This document shows, one piece after another, positions 57,556 to 64,000 of a stretch of DNA of 64,000 bases (positions are counted from its first letter, which is position 1; every line of letters starts with the position of its first letter). The stretch covers positions 496,001 through 560,000 of the forward strand of contig OX365932.1 in assembly GCA_947243795.1 (NCBI GenBank), written 5' to 3'. This DNA comes from Saccharomyces uvarum. Lineage: Eukaryota > Ascomycota > Saccharomycetes > Saccharomycetales > Saccharomycetaceae. The position numbers were made by a program, and so were the translations under genes. Under the pieces are notes generated by a model. That model was not told the DNA's origin and did no database searches. It saw only the letters and a program-made list of their open reading frames with translations.

Positions 57556-59325
57556 ATGACTATTTCATCCGCACATCCAGAAATAAAACCCAAATGGTGG
57601 AAAGAAGCCACCGTCTATCAAATCTACCCTGCAAGTTTCAAAGACTCCAACAACGATGGTTGGGGTGATATGAAAGGTATTTCCTCCAAGTTGGGGTACA
57701 TCAAGGATCTTGGTGCCGACGCTATCTGGATCTCGCCATTCTACGACTCGCCACAAGATGACATGGGCTATGATATTGCCAACTACGAGAAGGTCTGGCC
57801 TACCTACGGTACCAACGAGGATTGCTTCGCCTTGATTGAAAAGACGCACAAACTAGGTATGAAGTTTATCACCGATTTGGTCATCAACCATTGTTCCAGT
57901 GAACACGCGTGGTTCAAGGAGAGTAGATCCTCCAAGACCAACCCCAAGCGTGACTGGTTCTTCTGGAGAGCACCAAAGGGATACGACGCCGATGGCGCTC
58001 CAATCCCACCAAACAACTGGAGATCGTACTTCGGTGGTTCTGCATGGACTTTCGATGAAACAACAAACGAGTTTTACCTGCGTCTATTCTGCTCCACGCA
58101 GCCTGATCTCAACTGGGAGAATGAAGACTGCAGAAAGGCAATCTACGAAAGTGCTGTAGGATACTGGTTAGACCATGGTGTCGACGGTTTCAGAATCGAT
58201 GTGGGGAGCTTGTACTCCAAAGTTGTTGGTCTACCAGACGCTCCTGTGACTGACGAGAACACAAAGTGGCAACCCAGTGATGCTTTCACAATGAATGGGC
58301 CACGTATTCACGAGTTTCACCAAGAAATGAACAAGTTTATGAGAGACAGGGTTAAAGACGGCAGAGAGATTATGACTGTTGGTGAAATGCAACATGCTTC
58401 CGATGAGACCAAGAAGTTGTATACAAGTGCATCAAGACATGAGCTTAGTGAGTTGTTCAACTTTTCTCACACTGATGTTGGAACCTCACCCAAGTTCCGT
58501 CAAAATTTGGTTCCATTTGAACTGAAGGATTGGAAGGTTGCTCTTGCCGAGCTGTTCAGATACGTTAACGGGTCCGATTGTTGGTCAACAATTTACCTGG
58601 AAAACCACGACCAACCTCGTTCGATTACGAGATTTGGTGACGACTCGCCAAAAAACCGTGTCATTTCTGGTAAGCTGTTGTCCGTCCTGTTAACTGCTTT
58701 GACTGGTACTCTATATGTTTACCAGGGACAGGAGCTGGGCCAAATCAATTTCAAAAACTGGCCTGTTGAAAAGTACGAGGACGTTGAAATCAGAAACAAC
58801 TACAAGGCAATCAAGGAAGAGCATGGAGAAAACTCGAATGAGATGAAGAAGTTTTTAGAGGCCATTGCCCTCATTTCCAGAGACCACGCAAGAACACCTA
58901 TGCAATGGAGCAGTGAAGAGCCAAATGCTGGCTTCTCCGGGCCTACTGGCAAGCCATGGTTCTTCTTGAACGAATCTTTCAGAGACGGAATTAACGTTGA
59001 AGATGAGCAAAAGGATCCAAACTCTGTGTTGGCTTTCTGGAAGGAGGCTTTGAGATTTAGAAAGGCACACAAGGATATTACTGTTTATGGTTACGACTTC
59101 GAGTTTATCGACTTGGACAATAAAAAACTGTTCAGTTTCACCAAAAAGTACGAGAACAAGACTTTGTTTGCAGCCTTGAACTTTAGCTCTGACGCGGTAG
59201 ATTTTACGCTTCCAAATGATAACTCGTCGTTTAAGTTAGAGTTTGGGAACTACCCAAAGAAGGAGGTAGATGCCTCTTCCAGAACTTTGAAGCCATGGGA
59301 GGGAAGAATCTATATTAATGAATGA
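57556..59325 (+). CDS. IMA2: IMA2-type isomaltase (oligo-alpha-1,6-glucosidase)
   Basis: A 589-residue cytosolic GH13 enzyme hydrolysing isomaltose, palatinose and related alpha-1,6 sugars. Seen: [12 protein letters not shown] with catalytic nucleophile Asp215 followed by Val216-Gly217-Ser218; acid/base Glu277 in VGEMQH with Met278-Gln279; NHDQPR with the third catalytic Asp352. Val216 and Met278/Gln279 mark isomaltases, while maltases have Thr-Ala at 216-217, so specificity for alpha-1,6 is expected. Length equals S. cerevisiae Ima1/Ima2; IMA2 is chosen by synteny (between HXT11 and ENB1). Control by a MAL-type activator such as the one at 51474 is likely. Confidence 0.93.
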   Translation: MTISSAHPEIKPKWWKEATVYQIYPASFKDSNNDGWGDMKGISSKLGYIKDLGADAIWISPFYDSPQDDMGYDIANYEKVWPTYGTNEDCFALIEKTHKLGMKFITDLVINHCSSEHAWFKESRSSKTNPKRDWFFWRAPKGYDADGAPIPPNNWRSYFGGSAWTFDETTNEFYLRLFCSTQPDLNWENEDCRKAIYESAVGYWLDHGVDGFRIDVGSLYSKVVGLPDAPVTDENTKWQPSDAFTMNGPRIHEFHQEMNKFMRDRVKDGREIMTVGEMQHASDETKKLYTSASRHELSELFNFSHTDVGTSPKFRQNLVPFELKDWKVALAELFRYVNGSDCWSTIYLENHDQPRSITRFGDDSPKNRVISGKLLSVLLTALTGTLYVYQGQELGQINFKNWPVEKYEDVEIRNNYKAIKEEHGENSNEMKKFLEAIALISRDHARTPMQWSSEEPNAGFSGPTGKPWFFLNESFRDGINVEDEQKDPNSVLAFWKEALRFRKAHKDITVYGYDFEFIDLDNKKLFSFTKKYENKTLFAALNFSSDAVDFTLPNDNSSFKLEFGNYPKKEVDASSRTLKPWEGRIYINE

Positions 59326-59571
59326 TTAACGATTGTGACAAGAAGATATGTTTGTCTATTTATATGTATTATTATTTATCTATTTTAGATACTACATATT
59401 GAACGGTAGCGACATATATCTTTTCCTTCTTCGCCGGCGTCTGTGTTAATCCGCACCTTCTATGCAACCATCGGGAGGTTGTACTTCCCGCATGGGTATA
59501 AGTTCATATATCATTACAGTGGTAGAGAGTGGGCGTATTTTTATGTTTAGGTGATTTTCGCGGTTTTTATT

Positions 59572-59700
59572 ATTTAGAGAACCTCGATCAGCCTCGCTCG
59601 ATTACCTGGTTTAGTGACAAACCCCCAAAAAACCGTGTCATCTTCAGAGAATACATTATTTTTTTGTCTGGTTTACTAAATGCTGCAACCGTTCGGCTGT
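59572..59700 (+). pseudogene. Internal fragment of an isomaltase gene
   Basis: Translation ENLDQPRSITWFSDKPPKNR, followed by a degraded stretch, aligns with [20 protein letters not shown] of the intact IMA2 (around residue 350) about 970 bp upstream. It starts and ends abruptly within the catalytic domain. It is either a relic of a second isomaltase gene in tandem or a displaced duplicate. Confidence 0.8.
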
Positions 59701-59850
59701 ACAAATCTTTCTACGGTTTGATATAGTTGTTTTTTCTTTTTTTTTTTCTTTGTTCTTTTTTTTTTAGTCGACTCAGTGGACCCTCAAACCCGGACAGGGC
59801 TGTGTATGTAGGCACGAAATGCCATTGTTCGTCAGTTAGCTGCAAACATC

Positions 59851-59857
59851 TGCACCC
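59851..59857 (+). promoter_or_regulatory. Aft1 site TGCACCC (distal), ENB1 promoter
   Basis: Exact Aft1/Aft2 core (YRCACCC), 195 bp upstream of the ENB1 ATG. Iron-limited Aft1 activation is established for the siderophore transporter genes, including ENB1. Confidence 0.75.
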
Positions 59858-59908
59858 AAAACTTGATAAAAATGTGATAATGCTATAGAAACTGTCGTGG
59901 TGTCCAAT

Positions 59909-59915
59909 TGCACCC
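59909..59915 (+). promoter_or_regulatory. Aft1 site TGCACCC (proximal), ENB1 promoter
   Basis: A second exact copy in TTGCACCCCCTGCGG, 137 bp upstream of the ENB1 ATG and 58 bp from the first. Paired sites are usual in Aft1 target promoters. Confidence 0.75.
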
Positions 59916-60045
59916 CCTGCGGTTTTTGAAAGGGCAAAGGGTCCACACCAAGCATGATAAAATTAAACTATTTAAAAGAGATGATGGCTCAGAGTCTGAC
60001 AGAAGGATAATATAGAAAGCAGTACTCGCGAATGTGTCTCGGAAT

Positions 60046-61866
60046 ATGATGGAAACAGACCGGTCTAGAAATGACAATTTGGACGATAAAAGCATTGTCA
60101 GCTACAGCGAAAAGGCAGAAACCGATGTTGATAAGCCTACCGCGTCCGGCTTGCATCGTATAGATGCTGTCAACAGGGTCTTGTCTGACTATGGCTCTTT
60201 CACAGCTTTCGGAGTGACGTTTAGTTCACTCAAGACCGCTCTACTAGTAGCCCTGTTTTTGCAAGGCTACTGTACTGGACTTGGTGGGCAGATTTCGCAA
60301 TCGATACAAACGTACGCTGCTAACAGCTTTGGGAAGCATTCACAGGTTGGATCAATCAACACCGTCAAATCAATAGTAGCTTCTGTTGTCGCTGTGCCAT
60401 ACGCACGTGTGTCGGACCGATTTGGGCGTATAGAATGCTGGATCTTTGCGCTCGTGCTCTATACTGTGGGGGAAATTATTTCTGCTGCTACTCCAAATTT
60501 TGGCGGACTTTTTGCAGGTATTGTTATACAACAGCTAGGTTATTCCGGATTTCGTCTTCTTGCCACAGCACTGACGGGAGATATATCTGGATTGAGAGAT
60601 CGTACGTTTGCAATGAACATATTTTTGATTCCCGTGATTATAAACACATGGGTAAGCGGAAATATTGTTAGCTCATTGGCTGGCCATGTTGCACCATACA
60701 AATGGCGTTGGGGCTATGGAATTTTCTGCATTATTGTACCCTTCTCCACCCTCATCTTGGTCCTTCCTTATGCATATGCTCAGTACATTGCATGGCGCAG
60801 CGGAAAGTTACCACCATTAAAACTAAAAGAAAAAGGGCAGAATCTGCGTCAAACGCTCTGGAAATTTGCGGAAGACATAAATCTAATTGGAATTATTCTC
60901 TTCACTGCTTTCTTAGTACTATTGTTATTACCTCTCACGATAGCGGGTGGGGCCACATCCAAATGGAGAGAGGGCCATATTATTGCAATGATTGTTGTTG
61001 GTGGCTGCCTAGGCTTTGTCTTTCTAATTTGGGAGTTACGATTTGCCAAGAACCCATTTATCCCACGAGTTTATTTGGGTGATCCAACTATCTATGTGGC
61101 CCTGCTAATGGAATTTGTATGGCGTCTAGGTTTACAGATCGAGCTGGAGTATTTGGTCACTGTGTTAATGGTAGCCTTCGGGGAATCAACTTTACGTGCG
61201 CAGCGGATAGCTCAGCTTTACAATTTTCTGCAGTCATGCACTAATATTGTTGTGGGCATTATACTGCATTTCTATCCTCATCCTAAAGTATTTGTGGTTG
61301 CCGGATCGCTTCTCGGTGTTGTTGGAATGGGTCTTTTGTACAAATACCGGGTGGTGTACGACGGAATTTCGGGTCTTATTGGCGCTGAGATTGTGGTTGG
61401 TATAGCCGGTGGTATGGTACGTTTTCCTATGTGGACGCTAGTGCATGCTTCAACCACGCACAATGAGATGGCAACTGTCACAGGATTACTTATGTCTGTC
61501 TATCAAATCGGAGATGCGGCGGGTGCTTCTATTGCCGGTGCAATATGGACTCAGCGTCTGGCAAAGGAGCTGATACAGCGACTCGGCCACGACTTAGGTT
61601 TGTCAATTTACAAATCACCACTCAACTATTTAAAAAAATACCCTATTGGATCGGAAGTCCGTGTTCAGATGATAGAATCCTACTCGAAGATTCAACGCTT
61701 ATTGATAATTGTGTCAATTTCATTTGCGGCTTTCAATGCTGTTCTCTGCTTTTTTTTGCGTGGCTTTACCGTAAACAAGAAGCAAAGCTTTTCCACAGAA
61801 GAACGAGAGGAAGAGAAGCTCAAAATCACACAACAATCATGGCTCCGTCGTGTAATTGGATATTGA
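60046..61866 (+). CDS. ENB1: ENB1 (ARN4) ortholog, enterobactin siderophore transporter
   Basis: A 606-residue major facilitator protein of the siderophore-iron transporter family (about 14 membrane segments) that imports ferric enterobactin at the plasma membrane/endosome. Seen: hydrophilic N-terminus to about residue 60, then [20 protein letters not shown] as TM1, [16 protein letters not shown] in the conserved loop between segments, and [13 protein letters not shown] later, all very close to S. cerevisiae Enb1. The frame is open four codons earlier from a GTG, so the ATG at 60046 gives the S. cerevisiae length. Iron control is supported by the two Aft1 sites. Confidence 0.95.
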   Translation: MMETDRSRNDNLDDKSIVSYSEKAETDVDKPTASGLHRIDAVNRVLSDYGSFTAFGVTFSSLKTALLVALFLQGYCTGLGGQISQSIQTYAANSFGKHSQVGSINTVKSIVASVVAVPYARVSDRFGRIECWIFALVLYTVGEIISAATPNFGGLFAGIVIQQLGYSGFRLLATALTGDISGLRDRTFAMNIFLIPVIINTWVSGNIVSSLAGHVAPYKWRWGYGIFCIIVPFSTLILVLPYAYAQYIAWRSGKLPPLKLKEKGQNLRQTLWKFAEDINLIGIILFTAFLVLLLLPLTIAGGATSKWREGHIIAMIVVGGCLGFVFLIWELRFAKNPFIPRVYLGDPTIYVALLMEFVWRLGLQIELEYLVTVLMVAFGESTLRAQRIAQLYNFLQSCTNIVVGIILHFYPHPKVFVVAGSLLGVVGMGLLYKYRVVYDGISGLIGAEIVVGIAGGMVRFPMWTLVHASTTHNEMATVTGLLMSVYQIGDAAGASIAGAIWTQRLAKELIQRLGHDLGLSIYKSPLNYLKKYPIGSEVRVQMIESYSKIQRLLIIVSISFAAFNAVLCFFLRGFTVNKKQSFSTEEREEEKLKITQQSWLRRVIGY

Positions 61867-62479
61867 ACTGGGGAGTACTAGCGATACCAATGTGGTATAA
61901 AGGGTATCTCTTTGATGTGACAACAGTTAATATAAGCAATTAATAATTATGTGTAATAAAAAGTTTCAATCGATTTTTTTATTTAAGTGAACACCTATAG
62001 ACTTATTTCAGTAATAGTGTAGCTGTAAATCATAGCAATACGGTTTTCCTAAAAACTTAAACATTTGATTTTGGGAATGGTATGACATCTAGAACTCATA
62101 GCAGGACGAGTATAATTAGAGACTGGATTAGATTGTCATAAAGGTACAAGATAAAATAATTACTAGTTTGTGGCGACAAAGTTAACTGAAGAAGTAGCTA
62201 ACAATGAAAATAAAAAGTACAGTGGAAGATATATATTTCAATACTGCTAACACAGCACGCTCCAAGATTGCTGTTTCCCTTTCAGCAGCACGCGTGTATA
62301 CCCCTTAATTTCAACGATTTTTTCTATTTAGCGTAACGGCTGCTTCTGGGTATTACAGTGACTATTCCACCAGCTTTGCTTAAAGCGTAGAGCTCGCTTG
62401 TCTTCTCCCATCGACCGGAGTTTTAATGCTCGCGTAATTTCTCGCCGACAGTGCAGAATGCCAGACCAGAAAGACAGAT
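61867..62479. other. ENB1 3' region, gene-free
   Basis: About 610 bp, AT-rich, nothing recognised. S. cerevisiae has CSS3 and a dubious ORF beyond ENB1; I do not see CSS3 here. Confidence 0.4.
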
Positions 62480-62907
62480 TAAATATTCGAATGAGTATTT
62501 CCACAGAATACGTATATATAATGTCAATGATGAAAAACTGTCATCAAATCCAATATAAGCCGAACTGGAAGGATTGATAAAGTAATAGGATAATGAAAAT
62601 CAAAAATTATCTCAAAATCCACAAAGCTCTGTGTTCATCAGCTGTTTTCTTCCCTCTTAATACAAAACTTTATGCTCGCTATTGAAACTAAAAACTACTC
62701 GAAATTACGTTTAACTGTTCCAGAAAAGTCACACATTACTTAATGGAACTTCTCTCGTGAAGGAAAAAGAAAGAATGTCACCATTTCTCCACCATAAAAA
62801 AACGAAGTAATAATTTGATGATTATGATGAATGGCAAAAAGGAAGTTTATAGGTGCAAACTTATGGATTCCTTGATACATTAGGAATCCTACTATATTGT
62901 TCCTTGT
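62480..62907 (+). mobile_element. Decayed Ty1/Ty2-type delta LTR, plus strand
   Basis: GGAAGGATTGATAAAGTAAT and the flanking text around 62530-62610, plus TTATGGATTCCT near 62863, match parts of the Ty1/Ty2 delta LTR as I remember it. The copy is strongly diverged, with a foreign or unalignable stretch in the middle, and runs up to the next LTR. It is an LTR fossil with no internal region, clearly older than its neighbour. Confidence 0.7.
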
Positions 62908-63240
62908 TGAAAATTTTATGAATTGTGAGATTATTGTTAAGATTTCATTGTTGATAACGGTTATAATATTAGGTATACAGAATCTACTAGAAGCTCTCTT
63001 CGAGAATATAGTAATCCACAAAAGGGAATTGATAATTCTACATAATAAAATCAATATTTCCTCTTCCGTTTTATGTGGTATTGTTCATTATCCTAGTACA
63101 TTATCAATCCTTGCATTTCAGCTTGCATTGAATTTGATGACCGTTTCTCATCATGTATGTCATCTTCTTTCACCGTATACGATAGTATACTAGTAATGTA
63201 AATACTAGTCTGTAGACGATAGTCGATTCTTATTTCAACA
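62908..63240 (-). mobile_element. Solo delta LTR (Ty1/Ty2 family), minus strand
   Basis: 333 bp starting TGTTGAAATA on the minus strand and ending ...TTTTCA, the TG...CA ends and length of a delta LTR. It aligns along its whole length with the Ty1/Ty2 delta (for example AAGGATTGATAATGTACTAG and GTATACAGAATCTACTAGAA reading from either strand). It is diverged from a modern Ty1 delta, and I see no matching 5-bp target duplication, so it is an old solo LTR, complete in extent. It seems inserted in or against the plus-strand delta. Confidence 0.88.
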
Positions 63241-63658
63241 GATTTTATCAACGACTTTAATGATGGTGCACAAACCTCTATAATCTAACAATATACGACT
63301 CCCAACACGTGTTTACTACCTTGTACAATCTCAAGAAAGAGAAAGTGCGGAATTATTTGTGCTCGGTGACCGTTTAGAGGCCTAGATGACAATAAGGTTC
63401 TGAACGAGGGTCCAAATCTCAGATTCAGATATTTTCTTTGCCCAGAAATGGAAACTTCACAGGCAAAGAAAAGGGTTTTTCAAGGCACCTTGGTACCCCT
63501 ATAATTGGCATTTCACATTCCCCCACATACGAACACACATAAGCGCCATAAAACAAGACCTTCGCATACAAAATCTATGAAAGACACACGCATCGTTCAA
63601 GAACAAGCGCACCTCCATACTGACTGTGAATATGGTGGGAGAGAGACGTGATGTGAAG

Positions 63659-63690
63659 GATGCCAGATGCCAGATGCCAGATACGAGATG
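63659..63690 (+). repeat. Short tandem GATGCCA repeat in PAU promoter
   Basis: GATGCCAGATGCCAGATGCC forms three 7-bp units, followed by a degenerate fourth (AGATACGAGAT), about 150 bp upstream of the PAU ATG. Confidence 0.7.
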
Positions 63691-63734
63691 GGAAATGGGC
63701 ACCAGTTAGTGGTAATGACCCGTGAAGGAATGTG

Positions 63735-63742
63735 TATAAATA
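63735..63742 (+). promoter_or_regulatory. PAU TATA box TATAAATA
   Basis: TATAAATA in TGTGTATAAATAGAGC, 99 bp upstream of the PAU ATG, as in the strongly inducible PAU/TIR promoters. Confidence 0.6.
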
Positions 63743-63833
63743 GAGCTGCTTGGTCATATGTACTTGAGAATATGCCTTCATTCTTTTCTTTCCAAATAAG
63801 CTTATATCAGCATTAACAAACAAAACAAATACA

Positions 63834-64000
63834 ATGGTCAAATTAACTTCTATCGCCGCTGGTGTCGTCGCCATCGCTTCCGGTGCCGCTGCTGCCACCA
63901 CCACCCTAGCTCAATCCGACGAAAGAGTCAACTTGGTTGAATTGGGTGTCTATGTCTCCGATATCAGAGCTCACATGGCCCAATACTACTTGTTCCAAGC
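63834..64000 (+). CDS. PAU (seripauperin) family protein, 5' part only
   Basis: The first 55 codons of a seripauperin, running off the window end. Seen: a signal peptide [20 protein letters not shown], then [20 protein letters not shown] and [14 protein letters not shown], the conserved SRP1/TIP1 start. PAU proteins are small (about 120 residues), cell-wall or secreted, induced by anaerobiosis and cold, and typically the last gene families before the telomere. PAU20 is at the corresponding place on S. cerevisiae chromosome XV, but family members are too alike to name the copy. Confidence 0.93.
   Translation, partial: MVKLTSIAAGVVAIASGAAAATTTLAQSDERVNLVELGVYVSDIRAHMAQYYLFQ

Larger units (their letters stand above)
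59326..60045. other. IMA2-ENB1 intergenic with isomaltase fragment and Aft1 sites
   Basis: 720 bp: IMA2 3' region, a small isomaltase fragment (annotated), a T-rich tract at 59726-59765, and the ENB1 promoter with two Aft1 sites (annotated). Confidence 0.6.
63241..63833. other. PAU upstream region
   Basis: About 590 bp. Close to the PAU ATG lie a short GATGCCA repeat (63659-63680), an anaerobic-type TCGTTCAA near-match (63593-63600) and a TATA box (annotated). The LTR-proximal part is featureless. Confidence 0.5.

Noticed and set aside
59539-59549. Exact ARS consensus TTTTATGTTTA
   Set aside because: Eleven-base ACS matches are frequent in AT-rich yeast DNA, and I see no supporting B elements; not called as an origin.

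Overview
The window is nuclear DNA from a yeast of the Saccharomyces sensu stricto group. The first 41.4 kb carries, in unbroken order and orientation, the genes that in S. cerevisiae run along the end of the right arm of chromosome V: DNF1, BCK2, CCA1, RPH1, ADK2, RAD3, BRR2, RAD24, GRX4, TMT1, ECM32, BMH1, PDA1, DMC1 (one intron), ISC10, SLO1, a tRNA-Ile(AAU) gene, FMP10 and FAU1. The proteins are clearly orthologous to S. cerevisiae but differ at many positions (I judge about 90% identity for Dnf1 from memory), so a sister species such as S. mikatae, S. kudriavzevii, S. jurei or S. arboricola is more likely than S. cerevisiae. I cannot separate these by eye.

After FAU1 (41.4 kb) the S. cerevisiae order ends: TOG1, PUG1 and the rest of that subtelomere are absent. 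About 3.6 kb follows without an intact gene. It holds a very AT-rich island and a broken remnant of a secreted-protein-like gene. Next comes the block ADH4 - MNT2 - VEL1 remnant (45.1-50.1 kb), whose order and relative orientations match the left end of S. cerevisiae chromosome VII. Then comes a MAL-activator gene with a maltase/isomaltase C-terminal fragment (51.5-53.6 kb). The last block is HXT11 - IMA2 - ENB1 - (Ty LTR fossils) - PAU (54.4 kb to the end), matching the left end of S. cerevisiae chromosome XV. The distal third is therefore a mosaic of subtelomeric segments known from three different chromosome ends.

The proximal part is ordinary housekeeping: lipid flipping, G1 control, tRNA CCA addition, histone demethylation, NER/TFIIH helicase, spliceosome helicase, checkpoint clamp loader, iron sensing, 14-3-3, pyruvate dehydrogenase and meiosis. 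The distal part is a nutrient-response region: a zinc-responsive type alcohol dehydrogenase with a mitochondrial-like extension, a Golgi mannosyltransferase, hexose transport, isomaltose/palatinose hydrolysis with a possible local activator, siderophore uptake under likely Aft1 control, and a PAU cell-wall protein.

Regulatory signals that stand out are a cluster of six exact Tbf1-type AGCCCTAA sites between CCA1 and RPH1, a perfect 48-bp tandem duplication carrying a Gcn4 site and a TATA-like element upstream of TMT1, and two exact Aft1 sites upstream of ENB1. I found no sign of a wholly new biological system. The most interesting material is the subtelomere mosaic and these promoter arrays.
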